From Acidobacteriota bacterium (GTDB lineage Bacteria; Acidobacteriota; Terriglobia; Acidiferrales; UBA7541), in assembly GCA_013289855.1 (NCBI GenBank), contig JABCZD010000017.1, forward strand, positions 30,487-94,486: a stretch of DNA of 64,000 nucleotides, written 5' to 3'. Shown in pieces: positions 8,303 to 16,360 of the stretch (position 1 is the first letter of the stretch; each line of letters starts with the position of its first letter). The notes beneath the pieces were generated by a model. That model made no database searches, was not told the DNA's origin, and saw only the letters and a list, made by a program, of their open reading frames with translations. The position numbers were made by a program, and so were the translations under genes.

Positions 8303-10684
8303 ATGAAAGACATGTCTACAAAAGACAAAGCGATGAACGACCAGCCGCCGTCAGAAAACCTTCGACTGCGTCTCACCCTTCTCTCCGGTGCGGTCGCTGC
8401 CATTGTGTTGAGTTTATTTCTGTGGCACAGGACTGCGGGACCTTTGCGCGGAACAACCAATCTACAAAATCCTTCCGCGCCCACTTACGTCGGCGCTGCG
8501 GCCTGTGCCGCATGCCATGCCAAGGAAGCCGACGACTGGAGTCATTCCCACCATGCACTGGCGATGCAGCAGACCAACGATAAGACCGTGCTCGGCAATT
8601 TCAACGATGCTCGCTTCGCCAAGGATGGCGTAACCTCCAGCTTCTCGAAGAAGGATGGCAAATTCTACGTTCGCACCGACGGGCCGGACGGCCAGCTCCA
8701 GGATTACGAATTGCCATACACTTTCGGCGTATACCCGCTGCAACAGTACCTCGCGCCGTTTCCTGCCGGTCGCCTACAGAGCCTACCGATCGCGTGGGAT
8801 TCGCGGTCCGCGGTGCAGGGCGGCCAGCGATGGTTTCATCTCTACCCCAACCAGAAATTGCTGCCCACCGATCCAATTCACTGGACCGGTCGCAACCAGA
8901 ACTGGAACTACATGTGCGCCGATTGCCACTCCACCGATCTCCGCAGAAATTACAACCTAGCGTTAGATGGCTATGCAACTACCTGGTCCGACATAAATGT
9001 CGCCTGTGAATCCTGCCACGGACCTGGCTCCGCACATGTCGCGTGGGGACAAACTCGCAAGAAGGATTCCTACCGGTCATCCGACCCGTCGGACGGCCTG
9101 CCTGCCCACTTGAAATCGCCCAGCGGTTCCTGGACTTTCACAAAACCCACCGATGCCACCATGCACTGGCAAGGGTCGCCGCGCTCGCGCACGGAAGTGG
9201 AAACTTGCGCCCCGTGTCATTCCCGCCGTCGTCCGATTGCCGGCGAATACGTCCCCGGCGGGCATTTTCTTGACGCCTTCGTGCCGAGTCTCCTCGAGGA
9301 GGGCATCTATTTCCCCGATGGCCAGATTCAGGAAGAAGACTACGAGTATGGCTCGTTTTTACAGAGCAAGATGTATCACGCGGGCGTCACCTGTTCCGAC
9401 TGCCATAATCCCCACACCGGAAAGTTGTCCACGGACAGCTTGAACTCCGTCTGCGCCAAATGCCATCTTTTCTCGAAATTCGACACTGTTGAACACACCC
9501 ACCACCAAGCGAAAAGTCCCGGCGCTCTCTGTGTCAATTGCCATATGCCCACCCGCACTTACATGGTTGTTGACGCGCGCCGCGATCACAGTTTTCGTGT
9601 GCCGCGTCCCGATTTCTCCCTCGCATATGGAACTCCCAACGCCTGCACCCAGTGCCACACGGACAGGTCCGCGAGATGGGCCGCCGATGCCGTCGTAAAA
9701 TGGTATGGGCCGAATCGTCGCAAAGAACCCCGTTTTGTCGGAGCGCTGGATGCTGGCCGTCGTGGTTTGGCAATCGCAGAAAGGGAGCTGGCATCGCTGA
9801 TCTTGGATTCTTCACAGCCCGGCATCGCACGTGCTACTGCGTTGTCCCTGCTCCCGCAGTACCTCACTGTGGCTTCGCTCCCGGCCGTACAAGCAGGGCT
9901 CATTGATGAAGACCCGCTAGTCCGCGGTGCTGCGGTTCGCTCCTTGGAACCACTCACTCCGCAACAGCGCGTTCTCTTGGCCGCTCCGCTCCTCACCGAT
10001 CCCATTCGCTCCGTTCGCATCGACGCCGCTCGATTGCTTGCCGGAACTCCGCCCAATCTTCTCCAACCACCGCAGAAGGATGCCCTGGATCAGGCCCTTT
10101 CCGAACTAATCGCCTCGGAGGTCGCCACCGCCGAACGTCCGGAAAACCATGTCAACCTCTCACTGTTATATCTGCAGATGGGTCGCGTGGCCGATGCCGA
10201 AGAGGAATTGCACACCGCGCTCCGCTTGGATCCAAATAATATTCCGGCCATGATCAATCTAGCGGATTTGTGCCGCGCGCAGCAGCGCGATGATGAAGGT
10301 CAGCGCTGGCTGGAAAAGGCCGTCGCGCTCGCTCCGACGGCGGCAGAGCCGATCCACGCACTCGGCCTCCTAGAGGTCAGACAAAAACACTATCAGCAGG
10401 CGCTCGCGCTGCTCGCCAAAGCTGCATCGCTACAGCCCGGCAATACTCGTTACACCTATGTCTATGCTATTGCGTTGCAATCCAGCGGTCAGCCCGATCA
10501 GGCCATCAAAATCCTGCAGCAAGCTCATAAAACCCGGCCCGCCGACCGCGACGTCCTCTTCGCCTTGATCTCCCTTGAACGCGATAAGGGTGATGCTCCC
10601 ACCGCGAAGATCTACGCGCAACAGCTGGTTCAATTGGTGCCCGGTGATCCCCAGGCGAAGGCACTTCTCGACAGCCTGCATTAA
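8303..10684 (+). CDS. Octaheme c-type cytochrome with C-terminal HEAT/TPR repeats
   Basis: The 793-aa protein has an N-terminal membrane anchor (LLSGAVAAIVLSLFLW), then eight CxxCH heme motifs between about residues 68 and 450: CAACH, CADCH, CESCH, CAPCH, CSDCH, CAKCH, CVNCH and CTQCH. A HEAT-like alpha-solenoid (about 470-600) and TPR repeats (about 615-790) follow. It should be a periplasmic, membrane-anchored electron-transfer protein with a large protein-interaction tail. Multiheme-TPR fusions are known from Acidobacteria and Planctomycetes, but their partners are poorly defined. Candidate starts are 8297 (TTG), 8303, 8312 and 8333. Its place behind four outer-membrane barrel genes invites comparison with porin-cytochrome conduits, although no conduit family is recognised. 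Confidence 0.88.
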   Translation: MKDMSTKDKAMNDQPPSENLRLRLTLLSGAVAAIVLSLFLWHRTAGPLRGTTNLQNPSAPTYVGAAACAACHAKEADDWSHSHHALAMQQTNDKTVLGNFNDARFAKDGVTSSFSKKDGKFYVRTDGPDGQLQDYELPYTFGVYPLQQYLAPFPAGRLQSLPIAWDSRSAVQGGQRWFHLYPNQKLLPTDPIHWTGRNQNWNYMCADCHSTDLRRNYNLALDGYATTWSDINVACESCHGPGSAHVAWGQTRKKDSYRSSDPSDGLPAHLKSPSGSWTFTKPTDATMHWQGSPRSRTEVETCAPCHSRRRPIAGEYVPGGHFLDAFVPSLLEEGIYFPDGQIQEEDYEYGSFLQSKMYHAGVTCSDCHNPHTGKLSTDSLNSVCAKCHLFSKFDTVEHTHHQAKSPGALCVNCHMPTRTYMVVDARRDHSFRVPRPDFSLAYGTPNACTQCHTDRSARWAADAVVKWYGPNRRKEPRFVGALDAGRRGLAIAERELASLILDSSQPGIARATALSLLPQYLTVASLPAVQAGLIDEDPLVRGAAVRSLEPLTPQQRVLLAAPLLTDPIRSVRIDAARLLAGTPPNLLQPPQKDALDQALSELIASEVATAERPENHVNLSLLYLQMGRVADAEEELHTALRLDPNNIPAMINLADLCRAQQRDDEGQRWLEKAVALAPTAAEPIHALGLLEVRQKHYQQALALLAKAASLQPGNTRYTYVYAIALQSSGQPDQAIKILQQAHKTRPADRDVLFALISLERDKGDAPTAKIYAQQLVQLVPGDPQAKALLDSLH

Positions 10685-10737
10685 CAGGAATTGCGCGAAA
10701 ACCTCTTTCACGAGACTGGTATCGTGCCGTCCGCGTT

Positions 10738-11397
10738 TTAACTCTTCCCGCTGATGACGTTTTGCTTTTCCAACTCTTTGATCACCACGTTAACCAATTC
10801 CTTAATCGCTTTCATCGGCGAATTACCGTTAAAGGTATTGGTGGTTCCCGTCCACACCAGCTCCCCGTCCGGCTTTGCCGTCGCATAAAAATTTGTCTCC
10901 ACTTGCGCGGTGCTCACCTTCTCGAGATATCCGGGCGAATAAACCAGAGGAGACACCACGTCGTAGTACCCGTAAAAAGTCCCGTAATAGGGATACGGAT
11001 CGTAAATCTCTCCGGGGACGTACGTGGTTTTCTTCTCCGCTTTGGTGATTCGAGCCACCACGATTGCGTCGAACTTTTGCTCCCGGATCAACTCTCTCAT
11101 GTCCTTCATGTCGATGGGCGTTGCGTCCGGCCGCGCCAGAAACACATAGCTTTGCGTCGCCTGAATTCCCGGTCGCGTAATCGCCGCCGCCAGTTCATCC
11201 TCGAACTCCGCGCGGTTCGCCGCCTTTCCGTTCAAAGCCAGCACCAGAATATTGGTAAAGCGCGTCCCCGAAAAGTTCGGATTCTTCCAGCTCACTTCGA
11301 TCTTTGGAGCGCTGGCCACCAAGAGCATCGGAATCGCCAGGATCGCCGCAGTCGCCACTAACAATAATGATTGTTTTCTCAAGGCTCTTCCTTTCAT
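10738..11397 (-). CDS. Hypothetical secreted or membrane-anchored protein
   Basis: This 219-aa protein has a basic N-terminus and hydrophobic leader (LLLVATAAILAIPMLLVASA), then a mixed alpha/beta domain with ILVLALNGKAANRAEFEDELAAAI and FDAIVVARITKAE, and a Tyr/Pro-rich insert (about residues 128-150). This arrangement resembles periplasmic DUF4136/CsgG-like lipoprotein folds, but the leader has no lipobox, so no family is assigned. It converges with the octaheme cytochrome gene (54 bp between stops) and is divergent from the MASE1 kinase gene. CTGTCA motif copy 3 lies 145 bp upstream of its start in the matching orientation. Confidence 0.75.
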   Translation of the reverse strand: MKGRALRKQSLLLVATAAILAIPMLLVASAPKIEVSWKNPNFSGTRFTNILVLALNGKAANRAEFEDELAAAITRPGIQATQSYVFLARPDATPIDMKDMRELIREQKFDAIVVARITKAEKKTTYVPGEIYDPYPYYGTFYGYYDVVSPLVYSPGYLEKVSTAQVETNFYATAKPDGELVWTGTTNTFNGNSPMKAIKELVNVVIKELEKQNVISGKS

Positions 11398-11542
11398 TTC
11401 AACACCCGAATTCTCTCCTCGTGAACAAGCCCCATGCGCGTCATCGACGCAACTGTCTAGGATAAGTCCTTTACTATGTGGCAGCTCGGCAGGGAATCAT
11501 CAAGATTCCTTAAACCTATAACGAGCCCCCAAACGCCGTATA

Positions 11543-11558
11543 TTGTCAAAACTAACAG
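11543..11558 (-). promoter_or_regulatory. Inverted-repeat motif, copy 3
   Basis: On the minus strand it reads CTGTTAGTTTTGACAA, two changes from copy 4, again with TTGACA. Its asymmetric core points toward the hypothetical gene starting at 11397. It lies in the divergent region and could also affect the kinase gene at 11690. Confidence 0.45.
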
Positions 11559-11689
11559 CCGCTCAACCGCGAGTTCCCACCCGCGCGCCCTGTCGCCAAA
11601 GCCGGTCCCCGGTGTGTCAGCCAATTATTTATACCGTGGCGGTGACGTGCAGAAGCGTATATGCTTCGCGTCATTCCCTGGGGTCGCTT

Positions 11690-14600
11690 ATGAGTTCCCT
11701 CCACCATCGCGTGTCTTGGAGCAACCTGCATCTGGATTCCCGATTTGGCACAACCATCCTTGCGTTCGTTGCGGCTACCGTATGCTACCTGTCTACGAGA
11801 CTGGCCGGCGCTTTAGTCATACACGTCCCCCAAATGGTTTGGCCGCTTTGGCCTGGCTGCGCGCTTTTGGTCGCCATCCTCCTGCTTGTGCCGCGGAAAA
11901 TCTGGCCCGTACTTCTACCTGCGGGCTTGGTCGGCTTTGTTCTGTACGACTTGCAAGTCGGCATGTCATTTAAGTCCATCGCCTGGTTCATTCTCGCTGA
12001 TACCCTCGAAATTCTCGTTGCTGCTTGGGGGACTAGCTATTTTTTTAGTGGCAGGCCCCGTTTGAACAGTTTTAACGCCCTCGTAAAATATTCCTTCACT
12101 ACCGTATTCCTCGCGTCGCTCGTCGTGTTCATCGGCGTGCAGGGCTCCGGCGGGGATGTCTGGCTCCTCTCGAGGTTAAGTTTTCTGTCGGAAGCTTTGG
12201 CCTTTCTCACCGTAACCCCCGCCATTATTGGCCTGTTTGACAAGGGCTGGCCATCGTTACGCTCCGCTCGAGCGTATTACCTCGAAGCCGTCGCACTCGT
12301 CTTGGCATTGAGCTCCTTGAGCTATTTCATCTTCGTGGCCCCTGGCAGGATCGTTCCGCCAGCCCTGCTTTATTCTCTCGTCCCATTTCTAATCTGGTCC
12401 GCTTTGCGCTTCGGCTCGGCTGGCGTAGGTACCTCGGCCACCATCGTCGCCCTGATGTCCATTTGGGGTGCCGTCCACGGACGTGGTCCCTTCGGCGAAG
12501 CCGACCCCATCAACCGCGTCTTGTACCTGCAACTCTTCCTATTTTTCACTTCTCTGCCTTTCATGGTCCTGGCCGTCCTCGTGGAAGAGCGCAAGCTCAC
12601 GCAAAGCGAACTCCACAAAAGCGAAGAGCGTTTACGCTCGGCGATGGAATCTGGCAAAGCCATCGGGTGGGAGTGGGATGTTGAAAATAGACGAAACTTT
12701 TGGTTCGGCGATCTAAAAACGATGTTCGGAATCCCGTCCGATACTTACGTCGGCGGCCCGGAAGACTTTCATCGTTTCGTTCACCCGGACGATTGGCAGC
12801 AAATCTCTGCAGCTATCGACGATGCAAGGAATAACCGCCAGTCGTACGCCGAAGAGTTCCGCGTCGCTTGGCCGGACGGCACAGTGCGTTGGCTCGCAGC
12901 ATCGGGGAAATTTTACTATTCATCGCACGGTGAACCGGAGCGCATGCGCGGCATCGCTGTGGACATTACCGATCGGAAACAAGTGGAGCAGGCCTTGCGC
13001 GAGAGCGAAGCGGATCTCATGGAGGCGCAGCGCCTCGCCAACATGGGTAGCTGGCAGTGGGATGTGCAAACGGACACCGTCACCTGGTCAGAACAACTTT
13101 ACCGCATTGCCGGCCGTGACCCCGCGTTGCCGGCCGTCTCTTATCAGGATCACGCAACTCTTTACACGCATGAAAGCTGGCTCCGCCTACGCAGCGCTGT
13201 CGAAGAAGCGTTGCGATCCGGCGCCTCTTACGAACTCGATCTGGAGATGAATCACACTGACGGCAAAAGCAGATGGATCATCGCCAAGGGCGAAGTACGG
13301 CGCGATGGTGTCGGTCACATCGTCAAGCTTCGCGGTACCGTTGATGACATCACCGAACGCAAGCAGGTTCAAGAAGACCTTCGCAAAAGCGAGCAACGCT
13401 TGCGTCTCGCTATCCAGGCGGGGAAGATGTTTGCCTGTGATTGGGACGCCTCCACCGATGTGTTCGCTCAGTCTCGAGAAAGCGCCGAGATTCTTGGCGT
13501 TAACTACGACACCCCTCTTACCCGCCTCCGGATGATAGATCTGGTACACCCGGAAGATCGCGAAAGATTTATGGCCGCCGTCGCCAACCTTAGCCCCGTA
13601 AGGCCCGACATAGGAATCAGCCACCGCATGGTTCGCCCAGACGGTGGCATCATTTGGGTGGAGCGCAATAGTCGTGCGCAGTTCGACGAAAAAGGTCAGC
13701 TGTTGCGAATTATTGGCATCGTGACGGACATCACCGAGCGCAAGCGTGCTGAACAGGCCTTGCGCGAGAGCGAAGAGCGTTTACGTTTGGCCGTCCAGGC
13801 GGGAAAGATGTTCGCTTACGAGTGGGATGCCTCCACCGATAGCGTCGTGCGCTCGTCGGAAAGTGCCGCGATTCTCGGCATCGCTGAGACCACCCCCCTA
13901 ACCGGTCAGCAAATCTTGAACACGGTTCACCCGGACGACCAGGAGAACCTGGTAGCCGCGATGGCCCGGCTCAGCAATGCCAATCCCAGCCTCGCCATCA
14001 CTTATCGTATCTTTCGCCCCGATGGTTCTTTGATTTGGGTGGAGCGCAATAGTCGCGCGCACTTTGACGAACAGGGCACGTTACTGCGCATCATTGGCAT
14101 CGTCGCCGACGTCACCGAACGCAAGCGCGCGGAAGAAGCCGTGCGCGAGAGCGAAGAGCGTTTCCGCTTGATGACCAATAACGCCCCCATGCTTATCTGG
14201 ATGTCCGATACCGAAAAGTTGTGTACCTATTTTAACCGTTCCTGGTTGGCTTTCACTGGTCGCTCCATGGATCAGGAGCTTGGAAATGGCTGGGCGGAAG
14301 GCGTTCACCCTGATGATTTGCAAGGTTGCCTTGACTCCTATGTTCGGGCCTTCGATGCGCGCGAGAAGTTCACTATCGAGTATCGCCTCCGTCGCTTCGA
14401 TGGCGAATTTCGCTGGCTCCTGGACATCGGCGTGCCCAGACTCAATCAAGATGGTTCCTTCGCCGGCTACATTGGCTCTTGCGTGGACGTCACCGACCGT
14501 AAGCTCGCCGAACAGGCCCTCTCCGGCGTTAACCGCAGCTTGATTGACGCGCAAGAGCGCGAACGCGCTCGCATCGCCAGAGAGCTCCACGATGACGTCG

Positions 14601-15181
14601 GTCAACGTCTCGCGCTCTTAACCGTGGAGTTAGAGCGCCTTCGGCAAAACTTTCCTGCCTTGCCCCTCGAACTCCATAGCCGTATCGGTGAACTCCAGAA
14701 GCATTCCGCCGAGATAGCCACCGATGTCCAAGCCATGTCCCACGAATTGCACTCGTCGAAACTCCAGTTCCTGGGGATCACGCTGGCCATGAAAGGCTTC
14801 TGCAAAGATTTTGCTAAGCAACAGAGTGCGGAGGTTCTCTTCGCTCATGATGACATTCCGCGCAATGTCCCGCGAGAGATCTCGCTTTGCCTCTTCCGCG
14901 TTTTGCAGGAAGCCTTGCAGAACGCCGTGAAGCACAGCGGCGTGCGGCATTTCGATGTGCAACTGCGCTATGCCTCAGATACCATTGTGCTTACCGTTCG
15001 CGATTCGGGGTCCGGATTTGACGTCGCCGCGCCCGTGCGTACTCAGGGCCTCGGCCTGATCAGTATGGCGGAGCGTGTTAAGCTCGTGGACGGCCACCTT
15101 TCCATCGACTCTCAACCCCAGTGCGGCACCACCATCTCCGCCACTGTTCCCGTGAGCAAAGTCGCGCGAGCCTCCGCCTAG
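11690..15181 (+). CDS. MASE1 / five-PAS sensor histidine kinase (NarX type, HisKA_3)
   Basis: The 1163-aa kinase has an N-terminal MASE1-like membrane module (about residues 15-300, roughly eight hydrophobic segments), five PAS/PAC units (about 310-430, 435-560, 565-690, 690-815, 820-940), a HisKA_3 dimerisation segment with the phospho-accepting His (about residue 967) in RELHDDVGQRLALL, and a C-terminal HATPase (about 1050-1155, GSGFDV and GLGLISMAERV). HisKA_3 kinases normally pair with NarL-type regulators such as the one at 334. PAS units 3 and 4 are near-duplicates. The frame opens at 11543, but the residues before MSSLHHRVSW are not protein-like, so 11690 is used. Confidence 0.93.
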   Translation: MSSLHHRVSWSNLHLDSRFGTTILAFVAATVCYLSTRLAGALVIHVPQMVWPLWPGCALLVAILLLVPRKIWPVLLPAGLVGFVLYDLQVGMSFKSIAWFILADTLEILVAAWGTSYFFSGRPRLNSFNALVKYSFTTVFLASLVVFIGVQGSGGDVWLLSRLSFLSEALAFLTVTPAIIGLFDKGWPSLRSARAYYLEAVALVLALSSLSYFIFVAPGRIVPPALLYSLVPFLIWSALRFGSAGVGTSATIVALMSIWGAVHGRGPFGEADPINRVLYLQLFLFFTSLPFMVLAVLVEERKLTQSELHKSEERLRSAMESGKAIGWEWDVENRRNFWFGDLKTMFGIPSDTYVGGPEDFHRFVHPDDWQQISAAIDDARNNRQSYAEEFRVAWPDGTVRWLAASGKFYYSSHGEPERMRGIAVDITDRKQVEQALRESEADLMEAQRLANMGSWQWDVQTDTVTWSEQLYRIAGRDPALPAVSYQDHATLYTHESWLRLRSAVEEALRSGASYELDLEMNHTDGKSRWIIAKGEVRRDGVGHIVKLRGTVDDITERKQVQEDLRKSEQRLRLAIQAGKMFACDWDASTDVFAQSRESAEILGVNYDTPLTRLRMIDLVHPEDRERFMAAVANLSPVRPDIGISHRMVRPDGGIIWVERNSRAQFDEKGQLLRIIGIVTDITERKRAEQALRESEERLRLAVQAGKMFAYEWDASTDSVVRSSESAAILGIAETTPLTGQQILNTVHPDDQENLVAAMARLSNANPSLAITYRIFRPDGSLIWVERNSRAHFDEQGTLLRIIGIVADVTERKRAEEAVRESEERFRLMTNNAPMLIWMSDTEKLCTYFNRSWLAFTGRSMDQELGNGWAEGVHPDDLQGCLDSYVRAFDAREKFTIEYRLRRFDGEFRWLLDIGVPRLNQDGSFAGYIGSCVDVTDRKLAEQALSGVNRSLIDAQERERARIARELHDDVGQRLALLTVELERLRQNFPALPLELHSRIGELQKHSAEIATDVQAMSHELHSSKLQFLGITLAMKGFCKDFAKQQSAEVLFAHDDIPRNVPREISLCLFRVLQEALQNAVKHSGVRHFDVQLRYASDTIVLTVRDSGSGFDVAAPVRTQGLGLISMAERVKLVDGHLSIDSQPQCGTTISATVPVSKVARASA

Positions 15182-15244
15182 CATCGCCATCAGCTCTCAG
15201 CCGATTTCCGGCTGCTCTGCCAAGTTAAACCCCAGTCACATAAC

Positions 15245-15260
15245 CTGTCAGTTTTGACAG
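15245..15260 (+). promoter_or_regulatory. Inverted-repeat motif, copy 4
   Basis: CTGTCAGTTTTGACAG is a perfect inverted repeat with 4-nt spacing. It lies 84 bp upstream of the zinc-ribbon gene at 15345 and 63 bp after the kinase stop. Confidence 0.55.
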
Positions 15261-15344
15261 TGCTGCTTACGGGGGCGCTCGGCTATCCTCGTGCCTAAAT
15301 GCCGTCCCCTGCGGTCGCTCTGGCGCAGCTTGCCTTGAGGTGTT

Positions 15345-15545
15345 ATGCCCTGCAAAAAATGCGGTTCAGACCAACGCTCGGAGTTCTCCTCCGAAGTCAA
15401 CCTGCATTTCCCGGATCTCAAAGACCGCGATGAGCAGGCCGTCTTGCTATTCCCAAAGCTTCTAGTCTGCTTAACGTGTGGTTTTTCGGAGTTCTTCCTA
15501 TCACAAGACGAGTTGCCTCTGGTCTCGAAGCGCATCGAGCACTAA
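15345..15545 (+). CDS. Small zinc-ribbon protein
   Basis: The 66-aa product has two Cys pairs, CKKC (C3, C6) and CLTC (C42, C45), in the spacing of a small zinc ribbon, with EVNLHFPDLKD and LLFPKLLVCLTCGFSEF between and around them. Similar short proteins are common in Acidobacteria, as far as recalled, and have no known function; RNA, DNA or protein binding is plausible. The gene is too ordered in composition to be chance and has its own upstream CTGTCA motif (15245). It sits between the kinase and the convergent receiver protein. Confidence 0.72.
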   Translation: MPCKKCGSDQRSEFSSEVNLHFPDLKDRDEQAVLLFPKLLVCLTCGFSEFFLSQDELPLVSKRIEH

Positions 15546-15563
15546 GCCTCGCACCGGCTCGTT

Positions 15564-15578
15564 GCACAGCCAATCCTG
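15564..15578 (+). repeat. Partial copy of the GCACAGCCA palindromic repeat
   Basis: GCACAGCCAATCCTG matches the first 15 bases of the repeat at 22903; the second arm is missing. Confidence 0.4.
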
Positions 15579-15625
15579 TTCACCCAGAGGAACGAAGGGG
15601 CTGTGCGCCTTCCCACTTCTGCCGC

Positions 15626-16156
15626 TTACGAACCGAGTGGTTCGTCGGAGTGCTGCGCTTCCAGACCATGCGACAGTTCAGCTGCGGGAGCGGCGTCATG
15701 ACTGCGCACTCCTTTGCTGACAAACTTCTTCCCCTGCAGCACCGCTTCCACGGCGGGCAGCAGTTCGCTCCCCGCTTGCGTCTTAATCACGTAGCCCCTC
15801 GCCCCCAGACTTAGAGCTTCTTGCACCACATCTTCAGAAGATTCCTGGCTCAGGAATACTATTCTCGCGTTCGGCGTCAGCTGACGGATTTGCCGCCCCG
15901 CCTCGATTCCATTCAACGACGGCAGACTGACATCCAGCAGAATCAAATCGGGCTTAAGTTCTTCCGCTTTCTGCACCGCGGCTAAACCGTCCGCAACTTC
16001 GCAAATGACTTCCAGCTCCGCCTTTTTCTTAAGCTCTGAACACACGAAGGACCGGAACGGTTCGAAATCATCGACTACTAAGACGCGAATGCGCGAAGTC
16101 GCCAGGGGGCTCCAATTCCAAAGGGGACAAAATAAATCGGGGACATACCGACACAA
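15626..16156 (-). CDS. Single-domain response regulator (receiver only)
   Basis: The 176-aa frame contains one receiver domain (about residues 23-145) with D29/D30, phosphoacceptor D75 in LILLDVSLP and K125 in GYVIKTQ. The last 30 residues are polar and hold no output domain. The start is uncertain: TTG at 16156 gives the listed length, but the first 20 residues are not conserved-looking and no ribosome binding site is clear. It converges on the kinase and zinc-ribbon genes, and is the third receiver protein in 16 kb, which suggests a branched phosphorelay around the kinase at 11690. Confidence 0.85.
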   Translation of the reverse strand: MCRYVPDLFCPLWNWSPLATSRIRVLVVDDFEPFRSFVCSELKKKAELEVICEVADGLAAVQKAEELKPDLILLDVSLPSLNGIEAGRQIRQLTPNARIVFLSQESSEDVVQEALSLGARGYVIKTQAGSELLPAVEAVLQGKKFVSKGVRSHDAAPAAELSHGLEAQHSDEPLGS

Positions 16157-16360
16157 GGCTAATCGAAGTAGATACGTGCGAGCAAGCGATTAGTTGCTTC
16201 GCGCTTTTCCTTACTGCTGCTTGCGCTCCGTTCCTATCGAGCATCGCGATGAACGGCCCAGATCCAACGATGCCAAAGTATCGTATTCTTATCTTTTCTT
16301 ACCTTGCCGAAAACTGGCCGGCGCGTTCAAGACGCAGCACTAAATGAATCGAGGGCTCCG

